A stretch of 64,000 bases of DNA from Myxococcales bacterium UBA1660 (GCA_002320815.1 DCLA01000120.1:199364-263363), one strand, 5' to 3'. Shown: positions 18,435 through 26,151, counted from the stretch's first letter. Notes: generated by a model from the sequence alone, not told the origin. Translations and numbers: made by a program.

Positions 18435-19794
18435 CGTCGTCCTCTTCGTCATCCCAATCGTCGTCGTCTTCGTCCGCGTCGTCGGCTTCGTCCGCGTCTT
18501 CGTCGGCTTCGTCCGCGTCTTCGTCGTCTTCGTCCGCGTCTTCGTCGTCTTCGTCCGAATCGTCGTCTTCGTCCGAATCGTCGTCTTCGTCCGAATCGTC
18601 GTCTTCGTCCGCGTCGTCGTCTTCGTCCGCGTCGTTCTCGTCCGAGTCGTCGTCGGAAACCGGGCCGTCCGATTCGTCCCCGTCCGCCGCCTCGCTGGAG
18701 GCGCCCTCGTCGGCCCCCTCGTCCTCGTCGGACTCCCCGTCCTGGTCGGTGGCCGCCTCGCCTTCGGTCTCTTCGTAGAACGCCTCTTGGGCGTCGGCCT
18801 CGGCCGCCTGCGCGGCGGCTTCGATCTCGGAGAAGTCGATGGCCTCGCCCATGCGACGCTCGAAGATGTTCTGGCTCTCCTCGCTGAGCTCGGTGAACTC
18901 CTTGAGCGTGGGGAGCTCCTTGAGCGACTTGAGGCCGAAGAAGTCCAGGAAGTCCGGGGAGGTGCCGTAGAGCAGGGGGCGGCCGGCCTCGTCTTTTCGG
19001 CCGAGGACCTTGAGGAGGTTCCGGTCCAGCAGGACTTTGAGCGACGAGCCGCTGTCCACCCCCCGGATCTCGTCGACCTCGGGTCGGGTCACCGGCTGCC
19101 GGTAGCTGACGATGGCCAGCGTCTCGAGCTGGGCTCGGCTGAGCCGGACGGGCTTGCGCGCCACGAACCCACGCACGAAGGGCGCGTTGGCCACCGCGGA
19201 GCGGAACTGGAACCCCGCGCCCACCTCGACCAGCTGGATGCCGCGGTTGGCGTACTCCTCGATCAGCTCGTCGAGGAGCGGCCGGATCTTCTTCGACTTC
19301 GACTTCGCGGTCCGCGCCAGATGACGGATGCTCACGGGCTTGTCCGCCACGAAGATCAGACTCTCGAGGACGGACTTGAGGTGCGCCTCGCTGACCGTGA
19401 CGGCTTTCTCGAGGCCCGGCCGGGCGTCGGTGTCGTCCCCGGGGAGCTCGTCGTCCTCGTCGTCCTCGTCGTCGTCCTCGACGTCCGAGTCAGCCTCCGC
19501 CGGAGTCTCTTCTTCGTCCGCGTCCTCCGCCGGGGTCTCTTCCTCGTCCGCGTCCTCCGCCGGGGTTTCTTCCTCGTCCGCGTCGTCCTCCGGGGTCTCT
19601 TCCTCGTCCGCGTCGTCCTCCGGGGTCTCTTCCTCGTCCGCCTCGCGACCCGTCGACTCGTCGGGAGCCGCGCGAGTCGGGCCGTCGTCGGCCATCTCGT
19701 GCTCCGGCAGCACGTCTTCGGGCGCTACGGTCTCGATGGACGGCTCTCCGCTCTCGGACTCCGGACGAGTCTCGTTGGGCTCGGTCTCGTTCAT
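18427..19794 (-). CDS. scpB: Segregation and condensation protein B with long acidic tails
   Basis: ScpB forms the SMC-ScpA-ScpB condensin complex. The two winged-helix core lies at about residues 132-320 (VSEAHLKSVLESLIFVADKP; LSRAQLETLAIVSYRQPVTR; LYGTSPDFLDFFGLKSLKEL). Typical ScpB proteins have about 180-200 residues; this one has 455. The extra sequence is an N-terminal region with five perfect-length decapeptide repeats (DADEEETPED or DADEEETPAE, residues 51-100) and a C-terminal Asp/Glu/Ser tail (about 345-455). Both tails are almost purely acidic and presumably disordered. The start overlaps scpA (ATGA) and the end overlaps glyQ. Core identity is firm; the role of the tails is unknown. 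Confidence 0.93.
   Translation of the reverse strand: MNETEPNETRPESESGEPSIETVAPEDVLPEHEMADDGPTRAAPDESTGREADEEETPEDDADEEETPEDDADEEETPAEDADEEETPAEDADEEETPAEADSDVEDDDEDDEDDELPGDDTDARPGLEKAVTVSEAHLKSVLESLIFVADKPVSIRHLARTAKSKSKKIRPLLDELIEEYANRGIQLVEVGAGFQFRSAVANAPFVRGFVARKPVRLSRAQLETLAIVSYRQPVTRPEVDEIRGVDSGSSLKVLLDRNLLKVLGRKDEAGRPLLYGTSPDFLDFFGLKSLKELPTLKEFTELSEESQNIFERRMGEAIDFSEIEAAAQAAEADAQEAFYEETEGEAATDQDGESDEDEGADEGASSEAADGDESDGPVSDDDSDENDADEDDDADEDDDSDEDDDSDEDDDSDEDDEDADEDDEDADEADEDADEADDADEDDDDWDDEEDDDD
18430..18657 (-). repeat. Low-complexity GAC/GAA repeat coding the acidic C-terminal tail of ScpB
   Basis: About 228 bases of near-tandem DNA encode (S/A)DEDDD-type units; the middle part has 18-base periodicity (on the plus strand the unit is tcgtcgtcttcgtccgaa, repeated with small changes). 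Such a tract is prone to slippage, so its length may vary between strains. The final bases are shared with the 5' end of glyQ. Confidence 0.85.
19495..19644 (-). repeat. Five 30-base tandem repeats in the ScpB N-terminal extension
   Basis: Five consecutive 30-base units encode EADEEETPED, DADEEETPED, then three DADEEETPAE (ScpB residues 51-100). The DNA copies differ only at a few positions, including the GAC-to-GCG-type change that gives the PED/PAE alternation. This indicates recent in-frame duplication rather than ancient domain sequence. Confidence 0.9.
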
Positions 19795-20957
19795 GCGCCG
19801 CTCGGGTCTTGATCCGCGGGAGCCTCGGAATCAAGCGATTCCCCCTCCGCGGGCTTCGGTCGTACCGGCGCGTCCTGGGCGCCTTCGAAGCCCTCGCCGT
19901 CCCCGGGGCCGGCGTCGTCGTCCTCGAAGTCCTCGTCTTCGTGGCCGTCCGCGTCCTCGAAGTCGTCTTCCGGCTCCTCGTCGTCCTCGGAGTCTTCCGG
20001 TTCTCCGTCGTCGAAGTCCGGGTCGTCGTCCTCGGCTTCGCTCCAGGCGGCGGCCGCCTTCTCCAGGTCCACCGGCTCGTGCTGGTCCACGGTGATGTCG
20101 GGCATGGGCTCGTCGCCCTCGCCCGCGTCGTCGATGGCCAGGACCCGGGCCTCCAGGTAGATGGGGCCCTCGGGTTCCGCCTGGTAGATGCGCGTGAGCT
20201 TCGACTTGGCCATCTCCAGAAGGGCCAGGAAGGTCACCACGAGGTCGTAGGTGGTCGCGTAGCCCTCGAAGAGCTCCTCGAAGCTCAGGCGCTTCTGGAG
20301 CTGGAGGGCCTCGGTGATCTGACTCATCCGCTCCTGGATGGTCACGCGCTCGGCGTCGACCTCCAGGCTGAAGTTCCCCTCGCGTCGTTTGACGATGCGC
20401 TGGAACGCGTCGATGAGCTTGAAGACGCTGATCTCGGCCAGGGGCGCTTCGCCCTCGGCCTTCGGCGCGGGGATCCCGCGCGGGAAGACGTCTCGGCCGG
20501 CCACGCCCAGGCCCCCGAGCTGCTCGGCCGCCCGCTTGTACTTCTGGTACTCGAGGAGGCGCTTGATCAGCTCCGCCCGCGGGTCGACTTCGTCTTCGTC
20601 TTCGTCGTCCTGCTCCTGCGGGACCCGCGGCAAGAGCTCCTTGCTCTTGATGTGGGCCAGCGTCGCCGCCATCACCAGGTACTCGCTGGCGACGTCCAGG
20701 TTCAGCTGCTCCATGATGGAGATGTAGTCCGCGTACTTCTTGCAGATGAACGCGATGGGCAGGTCGAGGATGTCGAGCTCGTGCTTCTTGATCAGGAAGA
20801 GCAAGAGGTCGAGGGGCCCCTCGAAGCCCGGCAGCTGGAGCCGGAAGTTGGGATCGATGGGGATCGGCGCGTCGGGACGATCTTCCGGACGGACGGCGGC
20901 GGCGGCCTCATCGGGCGCGGAACTCGCGTTCTTCGGTTCGTCCTGGTCGTCGCTCAT
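19791..20957 (-). CDS. scpA: Segregation and condensation protein A
   Basis: A 388-residue kleisin that bridges SMC heads and binds ScpB. The core starts FRLQLPGFEGPLDLLLFLIKKHELDILDLPIA, the standard ScpA N-terminus, followed by YLVMAATLAHIKSKELLP and the C-terminal winged-helix VVTFLALLEMAKSKLTRIYQ. I start at the ATG at 20957 (MSDDQDEPKN); an upstream TTG at 21005 falls on the predicted -10 region and is unlikely. About 120 C-terminal residues form an acidic tail (DPDFDDGEPEDSEDDEEPED and similar) that matches the style of the ScpB tails, so the whole complex carries added negative charge. It is the first gene of the operon. Confidence 0.94.
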   Translation of the reverse strand: MSDDQDEPKNASSAPDEAAAAVRPEDRPDAPIPIDPNFRLQLPGFEGPLDLLLFLIKKHELDILDLPIAFICKKYADYISIMEQLNLDVASEYLVMAATLAHIKSKELLPRVPQEQDDEDEDEVDPRAELIKRLLEYQKYKRAAEQLGGLGVAGRDVFPRGIPAPKAEGEAPLAEISVFKLIDAFQRIVKRREGNFSLEVDAERVTIQERMSQITEALQLQKRLSFEELFEGYATTYDLVVTFLALLEMAKSKLTRIYQAEPEGPIYLEARVLAIDDAGEGDEPMPDITVDQHEPVDLEKAAAAWSEAEDDDPDFDDGEPEDSEDDEEPEDDFEDADGHEDEDFEDDDAGPGDGEGFEGAQDAPVRPKPAEGESLDSEAPADQDPSGA

Positions 20958-20995
20958 GGATCGTTCGTGAGCCGCGCCGAGAAGCGCGAAGGGCG

Positions 20996-21024
20996 TCGCT
21001 ACCAATAGCGCAGACCCCTGTCAA
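20996..21024 (-). promoter_or_regulatory. Candidate sigma-70-type promoter for scpA-scpB-glyQ-ROK-glyS-ppdK
   Basis: On the minus strand a perfect TTGACA (21019-21024) is followed after 17 bases by TAGCGA (20996-21001). The expected transcript would start near 20989, leaving a leader of about 30 bases before the scpA ATG, which has no obvious Shine-Dalgarno. The -10 element is weak. The rest of the 292-base gap up to 21249 holds an AT-richer stretch (about 21108-21140) and nothing coding. Confidence 0.4.
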
Positions 21025-21249
21025 CGCGCTGCGCATCCCGGCGCCACGCCCTCCGGCTAGCCGGGGCCAACCGTCCCCGGGCGAGCGGACGCCCGCCGGC
21101 AAAAGCCCAATGATTACGAATGAGACAAAAGAGCGCATGGTTTCGGAGGGCCCCTCCCCCGGGTTCCTGCCGCACCAAGCCGAGCGGCGCGGGGCGGGTC
21201 GTGCACACCGCCCGTCGCTGACCGGCGACGCCTCGTGTAAGCTGGTCGC

Positions 21250-22380
21250 ATGCGGGGGAGTGACGGTCGATCGAGCGCGCGAGCGGCCGAACCGGGGCGA
21301 GCCGGGCGGTGCTCGGTCTTCGACGAGTTCGACGACCCCCTCGGCGGCGGCCTCGCGGTCGACCTCGCGCCGGTCCCCATCCCGGCGCCGCGAAAGGAGT
21401 CCCCGAAAAAGCCGGTCATCGACGTCTTCGCCCGGGGACGGAGCCTGGCCGCCCTCCCCGAGCCGCCCGATGGCGCCCTCGGCGCACCGGCCTACGCTCG
21501 GGCAGCCAGCCGCCGGCTCCGCGAGCTGCGTCGTCTGTACGCCGAGGCGACGGCGCGCCACCGCTCGGCTTCCCAGCGCGCGCGGGAGCTGCGCACGAAC
21601 CTCGGCATGGCGATCCATCGGCAGGGGTCGCCGGAGCTGGGATCCTTGGTGGCCGCGGTCGATGGCGCGGCCAGCACGGCCGAGGAGCGCGAGGCCCAGC
21701 TCGAGGCCATGCGGGCGGAGGCGGCCCAGGAGCGGGCACGCCAAGCCGCGGCCCTCGGCGAGCTCCGCCGCGAGCTGGAGCCCTGGCAGAGCCGGCTGGG
21801 TCGCGCCCGCGCCGAAGTGGACATCGCCCAACGGGACTACGACGCCGCCCGCGCCGCCCTCGCCCGGGTCGAGGCCGAGATGCAACCGCTCGGAGGCGAC
21901 CCGGCAGCGCTCGCGCCCTTCAAAGCGACCTACGATGACCGCCGGGCCGCGCTCACGGACCAGCGCCAGCGGCTCGAGCGGCACCGGGCCACCCTCGCCG
22001 AAGCCCAGACCTCGGTGGAGCGCCTGGAGGCGCGCATGGTGGCGCTGGAGACCGAGCGGGAGCGGGTGGACCGGACGCTGCGCGACGCGGAAGCGGCCGC
22101 CCAGGCGGCGGCGAGCTCGGCGGGCGCGGACCGCGGGGAAGCGCTCCGCCATTTGGCCCGCGCGGCGCTCGAACGGGGCCTGGTCCCGGACGACCTCGCC
22201 GGCGCCGAGGCAGCCATCCGCGCGACCGAGGCCGAAGCCGAAGCCACGCTGGACGTGAACGTCCACGTCGCCGCGCTCCGCGTCGCCGACGACGAGTCGC
22301 TCCGTCGCGGTGCCACCCTGGTGGCCGCCCTGGTCGCCGGCCTCGTCGCGGTGGTCTTCGCCGCCGCGACCGTCCTCTGA
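21250..22380 (+). CDS. Coiled-coil protein with C-terminal membrane anchor, unknown function
   Basis: A 376-residue protein. An N-terminal segment (about 1-75) is probably disordered, followed by a long Ala/Arg/Glu-rich heptad region (about 80-335; e.g. LRRELEPWQSRLGRARAEVD and TDQRQRLERHRATLAEAQ) and one hydrophobic helix at the very end (LVAALVAGLVAVVFAAATVL, about 356-375). The tail-anchored topology leaves the coiled coil in the cytoplasm if inserted by the usual route. The ATG at 21250 has no Shine-Dalgarno but TAAGCT (21238-21243) 6 bases upstream as a -10-like element, which supports this start. Transcribed divergently from scpA and convergently with the dapA-like gene. I recognise no family. 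Confidence 0.75.
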   Translation: MRGSDGRSSARAAEPGRAGRCSVFDEFDDPLGGGLAVDLAPVPIPAPRKESPKKPVIDVFARGRSLAALPEPPDGALGAPAYARAASRRLRELRRLYAEATARHRSASQRARELRTNLGMAIHRQGSPELGSLVAAVDGAASTAEEREAQLEAMRAEAAQERARQAAALGELRRELEPWQSRLGRARAEVDIAQRDYDAARAALARVEAEMQPLGGDPAALAPFKATYDDRRAALTDQRQRLERHRATLAEAQTSVERLEARMVALETERERVDRTLRDAEAAAQAAASSAGADRGEALRHLARAALERGLVPDDLAGAEAAIRATEAEAEATLDVNVHVAALRVADDESLRRGATLVAALVAGLVAVVFAAATVL

Positions 22381-22409
22381 CGCGGGCGTTCCCCGGAGCC
22401 CGGTCCTCC

Positions 22410-23465
22410 TCAGGTCCAGAAGCGGTCGTCGGCGACCCGCTCGGGCACCGAGACGCCGTAGGCTTCCTCGATGGGTCGCAGGTGCTCGGGGGCCGCCTCC
22501 CACACCGCCCGGAGCGCGTCCCGGCAGACCTCGACGGCCGCCGGGGTCATCGGGCCGAGGGGCCGGCGGCAGTAAGTCCCCATCATGCCCAGCCCGGCCA
22601 TCATGGTCTTGAGCGGGACCGGGTTGCGGAACTTGTCCTCGACCTGGAGCTCGCGACCGTCGGGCAGCACGCGCACCGAGCGGCTGCGGACCCCGACGAT
22701 CTTGAGCAGCGGGCCCACCTCGTTCCCGATCTCGCCGGCGCGCTTCACGTCGCCGGCGGCCCGGGCCTCCACCATGGAAGAGAGGGCGCCGGGCACCAGG
22801 TTGGCCATCACGCTGATGACCCCGGACGCCCGGATCCCGCGGTCGTTCATCATGTCCAGGGTCAGGTCGTCGTCCCCGCTCATGATGGCCAGGCCTTCGC
22901 CGCAGAGGGTCCGGTCGTAGCGCATGCGGTCCAGGTCCCCGGTCGCCTGCTTCACCGCGGGCACTCGGGCAGGATCGTTCAGGTGGAGCATCGCCAGATC
23001 CTCGGCGCCCAGCGCACACCCGCTGCGGCCCGGGATCACGTAGGGCACCAAGGGGATCTCGGGGACTGCCTTGAGCACCCGCTCGTAGTAGTCGCGGCGC
23101 AGCTCGAGGCTGCTGGGGCCGTTGTAGTAGCAGTCGACGAGCAGGGCCGCGCTGGCGCCCGCCTTACGCGCGTCGTCGGTGCCGCGGATGGCCTCCTGGG
23201 TGTTGTTGCTCCCGGTCCCGGCGAGGACCCCGACCTTGCCGGCAGCGACGCGGATCGCCGCGCCCACCAGCGCCTCGTGCTCTTCCCAGCTCAGCGTGGG
23301 GGACTCGCCGGTGGTCCCGCAGGGCACGACGCCGGTGACGCCGCCGGCGATGGCGAACTCGAGGAGGCGTTCGTAGGCCTCCATGTCCAGTGTGCCGTCG
23401 TCGGTGAAGGGCGTGGCCAGCGCCGGCCAGACGCCGCGGGGCTCGAAGGGCTTGGTCATGGCCAT
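22410..23465 (-). CDS. dapA: DapA / N-acetylneuraminate lyase superfamily aldolase (dihydrodipicolinate synthase-like)
   Basis: A class I TIM-barrel aldolase. The substrate-binding GTTGESPTL (about 50-58), YVIPGRSG (catalytic Tyr and the substrate Arg region) and the Schiff-base lysine in VPAVKQATGD are all present, so condensation of pyruvate with an aldehyde is expected; lysine biosynthesis is the default role. At 351 residues it is about 55 longer than usual DapA, mostly because of an added C-terminal region (SVRVLPDGRELQVEDKFRNP onwards). Other superfamily activities cannot be excluded. Two ATGs are possible (23465 and 23459); TAACCC lies exactly 6 bases before the second. No other lysine gene is nearby. 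Confidence 0.8.
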   Translation of the reverse strand: MAMTKPFEPRGVWPALATPFTDDGTLDMEAYERLLEFAIAGGVTGVVPCGTTGESPTLSWEEHEALVGAAIRVAAGKVGVLAGTGSNNTQEAIRGTDDARKAGASAALLVDCYYNGPSSLELRRDYYERVLKAVPEIPLVPYVIPGRSGCALGAEDLAMLHLNDPARVPAVKQATGDLDRMRYDRTLCGEGLAIMSGDDDLTLDMMNDRGIRASGVISVMANLVPGALSSMVEARAAGDVKRAGEIGNEVGPLLKIVGVRSRSVRVLPDGRELQVEDKFRNPVPLKTMMAGLGMMGTYCRRPLGPMTPAAVEVCRDALRAVWEAAPEHLRPIEEAYGVSVPERVADDRFWT

Positions 23466-23559
23466 GGGTTAGGTGAGCCGCCCGCCGCCCGCAAGAACCC
23501 AGACGCGTTCGAGCCCGAGGACCTGGAGGTCATCGGGCTCGAACGATGGGTGCTCGGGG

Positions 23560-24531
23560 TCAGATGCCGGCGTCGGGGAGGCCCGGGACCCCGCCGTCAC
23601 CGAGGCCGGGGAAGCCGCCGCCGCCGCAGCCGGTGATCGCGACCTCGGGCCCGCCGCAGCAGACCGTGACCTCGCCCCCGCCGCCGATGAAGCCGCCGCC
23701 GGAGACCTGGCACTCGTCGTCGCCGCTGCAGGCCATGCAGCCGCAGCTCGTGGTGTCGTTGGCGACGCAGGCGCCGGCGCAGCAGCTCTCGCCGGGGTCG
23801 CCGCCCATGCCGAACACGCCGGCGGTGGGCGCGGTGCAGGCCGGGCCCGCGCCGCAGCCGCAGCTGCCCGCGTTGCAGTCCGGGGCGTTGCCCGGGCAGA
23901 CGGTGCCGCAGGCGCCGCAGTTCATGCCGTCGGACTGGGTGTCGATGCAGACGCCGCCGCAGCAGGACTCCCCGGCGCCGCAGGGGGCTCCGGAGGCGCC
24001 GCAGCCGCAGCTGCCCCCCGTGCAGGCCTCGCCCTCGGCGCAGGCGTTGCCCGGCGCGCCACAGTTGGACGGGTCGCTGTTGAGGTCGGCGCAGATGGTC
24101 ACGCCATCGGACTGCACGCAGACGCTGTTGCCGCCGCAGGACAGGTTGTTGGCGCCACAGAGGCACTGGGGCGGGCCGCTGCCGCCGAAGCGGGCGCAGC
24201 GGTCGGCCTTCTCGGGGTTGCACGCCGCGTTGCAGGCGCCGCAGTGATCGAAGCTGGAGTCGAGGGTGCCGTTGCCGACGCCGTTGAACTCGACGCCCAC
24301 GCACGACGTCCCGCAGCACTGCTGCGCCGACGGGCACGCCGGGGAGCACTCGCCCCCGGTCGCCGTCCCGGAGTCCGTGCGGCTCATGGACATGTCGGTT
24401 CGGGTGGTTCCGTCGGTGGTCCCGTCGCCGTCGGTCGAGCCGCTGCGACCGTCGTCGCAGCCGACCGCGAGGACGAGGCCCAGGGTCACGGGGAAGAGCC
24501 AGGCGGCTCGCAGAGAAAAGGAAGTTCGCAT
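23560..24531 (-). CDS. Cysteine-rich Stig1-like lipoprotein
   Basis: The ATG at 24531 is preceded by AAGGAG at good spacing and opens a lipoprotein signal (WLFPVTLGLVLAVGC, Cys25). After a Ser/Thr/Asp linker come many Cys-rich units of the type QSDGMNCGACGTVC and GESCCGGVCID, as in Stig1-like repeats that are abundant in myxobacterial surface lipoproteins. The C-terminus is Gly/Pro-rich (GFPGLGDGGVPGLPDAG). The 323-residue product is probably disulfide-rich and on the outer envelope; function unknown. A long in-frame extension upstream of this ATG crosses bcp antisense and is not coding. The gene has a long structured leader (see 24623-24684). Confidence 0.82.
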   Translation of the reverse strand: MRTSFSLRAAWLFPVTLGLVLAVGCDDGRSGSTDGDGTTDGTTRTDMSMSRTDSGTATGGECSPACPSAQQCCGTSCVGVEFNGVGNGTLDSSFDHCGACNAACNPEKADRCARFGGSGPPQCLCGANNLSCGGNSVCVQSDGVTICADLNSDPSNCGAPGNACAEGEACTGGSCGCGASGAPCGAGESCCGGVCIDTQSDGMNCGACGTVCPGNAPDCNAGSCGCGAGPACTAPTAGVFGMGGDPGESCCAGACVANDTTSCGCMACSGDDECQVSGGGFIGGGGEVTVCCGGPEVAITGCGGGGFPGLGDGGVPGLPDAGI

Positions 24532-24622
24532 CGCCAGACTCCTTGGGAGGATGGGGAGGATGAGGGAGACCCTCGGTGCTGAGCGACGCCCAGGCGGGGG
24601 GCGCCGTCCAAATCCGCAGACC

Positions 24623-24684
24623 GAGCGCCAGTGCGCTCCACCCGGCCGGGGCCGGGCGAGAGAGGCCCCACCAGAGCCCCTCTC
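24623..24684 (-). other. Structured 5' leader: three consecutive hairpins before the Stig1-like lipoprotein gene
   Basis: Three inverted repeats lie between the predicted transcript start (near 24686) and the gene: GAGAGG/CCTCTC (24660-24665 with 24679-24684), CCCGGCC-GG-GGCCGGG (24641-24656) and GAGCGC-CAGT-GCGCTC (24623-24638, perfect 6-bp stem, 4-base loop). They fill the first 65 or so bases of a roughly 150-base leader. A regulatory or stabilising 5' UTR is possible. I do not recognise a known riboswitch class. Confidence 0.45.
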
Positions 24685-24692
24685 GGGTCGAC

Positions 24693-24722
24693 AAGCTAAA
24701 GGGCTGGCCGGGGGCGTGTCAA
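24693..24722 (-). promoter_or_regulatory. Candidate sigma-70-type promoter for the Stig1-like lipoprotein gene
   Basis: On the minus strand TTGACA (24717-24722), an 18-base spacer, then TAGCTT (24693-24698). The -35 is perfect and the -10 has three of six consensus bases. It would give a leader of about 150 bases that contains three hairpins. Confidence 0.42.
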
Positions 24723-24809
24723 CGACCCCCACGGACCAAACCCCCAATGATGTCGGGCAGGTGCGTTTGGTCACGAAGGAAGGGTAAGGGATCCCCTCCC
24801 CCCATCGGG

Positions 24810-25280
24810 TCAACCCCGGTCGGCCTCGATCGCCTCGACGACCTTGTCCACGTGGCCCTTCACCCGGACCTTGGGGAAGTGGGCCACCACCTTCTGGTCG
24901 GGCCCGATGACCACCGTCGAGCGGATGATCCCGTCGAAGGTCCGCCCGTACATCTTCTTCTCGCCCCAGGCGCCGTACTTCTCCAGCACCTTGCCGTCCT
25001 CGTCGCTGAGCAGCGCGAAGTTCAGCTCCTGCTTGGCGGCGAACTTCTCGTGGCTGGCGATGGAGTCCTTGCTGACGCCGAGGACCACCGCGTCCAGCTT
25101 CGCCAGGGTCGCCTGCGCGTCGCGGAAGTCCTTGGCCTCCGTGGTGCACCCGGGGGTGGCGTCCTTGGGGTAGAAGTAGACCACCACGTACTTCCCCTTC
25201 AGGTCCTTCAGGGCGACCTTGCCGCCTTCGTGGCTCGGGAGGGTGAACATGGGCGCCTTCTTGCCGACTTCGATGGCCAT
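24810..25280 (-). CDS. bcp: Thioredoxin-dependent peroxiredoxin, Bcp/PrxQ family, single-cysteine form
   Basis: A 156-residue peroxiredoxin that reduces hydroperoxides. The core motif YFYPKDATPGCTTEA holds the peroxidatic Cys45. The resolving Cys found five residues later in Escherichia coli Bcp is a Lys here, and there is no other Cys in the protein, so it should act as a 1-Cys enzyme that needs an external thiol. I use the ATG at 25280 (MAIEVGKKAPMF); an in-frame upstream start at 25316 would overlap the -35 box. No Shine-Dalgarno precedes the ATG. Confidence 0.93.
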   Translation of the reverse strand: MAIEVGKKAPMFTLPSHEGGKVALKDLKGKYVVVYFYPKDATPGCTTEAKDFRDAQATLAKLDAVVLGVSKDSIASHEKFAAKQELNFALLSDEDGKVLEKYGAWGEKKMYGRTFDGIIRSTVVIGPDQKVVAHFPKVRVKGHVDKVVEAIEADRG

Positions 25281-25286
25281 GGACGC

Positions 25287-25316
25287 TGCGTAGGCTCCGC
25301 GAGGTCTCGGTGTCAA
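25287..25316 (-). promoter_or_regulatory. Candidate promoter of bcp, possibly leaderless
   Basis: On the minus strand TTGACA (25311-25316), 18 bases, then TACGCA (25287-25292), which ends 6 bases before the bcp ATG. If used, transcription would begin at or next to the A of the ATG. The -10 is poor apart from its leading TA. Confidence 0.35.
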
Positions 25317-25369
25317 CCGCCCGGGGAGGCGCGCGTGCGAGGCGCGGCGCGATCCCGTAGGGAGGCCGG

Positions 25370-26134
25370 GTGGAGTTGCACCTGCTGAGCTGGAACCTGG
25401 ACGGGCTGAACACCCGCCGCCTGGACGCCCGCGCCGAGGAGGCGTGCCTGGAGATGGTCCTGGGCCAGAGCCTTCGCGAGGCGGTGAACGGCGGCATCGG
25501 CCGCCCTCCCCCGCAGGTCATCGCGCTCCAGGAGGTGGTGAAGCGGATCCATCTGAGCACGCTGCGTCCCCACCTGATCGCCGCGGGGTACGCGCTCTAC
25601 CCCGCCGAGCCGGCGCGCGAGGACGGCGACTACTCCGTGATCGCGGTCCGCGAGCCCTGGGAGCTCGGGCGCGGACGCCGGGTCCGCTTCGGGGTGAGCC
25701 CCCTGGCCCGCCATTGGGTGGAGGTGGTCATCCACCATCCGACCCAGGGGCGCGCGCGGGTGATCACCGGACACATGGAGAGCCTGCGCAGCGGCGGCGA
25801 GGCCCGGCTGGCCCAGGCCCGCGAGCTGGACGCGCTGCTCGGGGATCCCGACGCGCCCCCGACCGTCTTCCTCGGCGACACCAACCTCCGGGACTCCGAG
25901 TGGCGGGCGGTGCGCCGCGACCTGGCCATGGACGACGCCTTCGAGCTCGCCGGGGCTCCCCGGGCGGCGCGCGCGACCTGGTGGCCGCCCACGAACGAGG
26001 AGGCGCCGGGCTTCCGCTTCGACCGCGTCTGGCTCGATCCCGGTCGCCCCTGGACCGTGAGCTCTTTCGAGACCCGCCGGCGCCCGCGCATCAGCGATCA
26101 CGCGGCCATCGAGGTCCGGGTTCGGGCCCGCTGA
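25370..26134 (+). CDS. TDP2-like endonuclease/exonuclease/phosphatase family phosphodiesterase
   Basis: A 254-residue Mg-dependent EEP-fold enzyme. The four motifs that define tyrosyl-DNA phosphodiesterase 2 are present in order: SWNLDGL (7-13, TWN in human TDP2), LQE (53-55), GDTNLRD (169-175) and SDH (242-244). Two further stretches follow the vertebrate enzyme closely: GHMESLRSGGEARLAQ (134-149) and FRFDRVWL (215-222). TDP2 removes 5'-phosphotyrosyl adducts left by topoisomerase II; the same activity here is inference, since EEP enzymes vary. It starts at GTG with TAGGGAGG just upstream, is divergent from bcp, and has no signal peptide. Confidence 0.82.
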   Translation: MELHLLSWNLDGLNTRRLDARAEEACLEMVLGQSLREAVNGGIGRPPPQVIALQEVVKRIHLSTLRPHLIAAGYALYPAEPAREDGDYSVIAVREPWELGRGRRVRFGVSPLARHWVEVVIHHPTQGRARVITGHMESLRSGGEARLAQARELDALLGDPDAPPTVFLGDTNLRDSEWRAVRRDLAMDDAFELAGAPRAARATWWPPTNEEAPGFRFDRVWLDPGRPWTVSSFETRRRPRISDHAAIEVRVRAR

Positions 26135-26151
26135 ACGGACCGCCCCGTCGA

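Noticed and set aside
18418..19812. A plus-strand frame rich in VFVRVVVF repeats that looks like a multi-helix membrane protein.
   Set aside because: It is the antisense reading of the acidic GAC/GAA repeats of scpB; the hydrophobic pattern comes from gtc/ttc complements.
23560..25560. A 666-residue frame that would fuse the Stig1-like lipoprotein to an N-terminal region.
   Set aside because: The first 343 codons are antisense to bcp and the TDP2-like gene and cross promoter-like sequence; the internal ATG 24531 has a ribosome binding site and a signal peptide.
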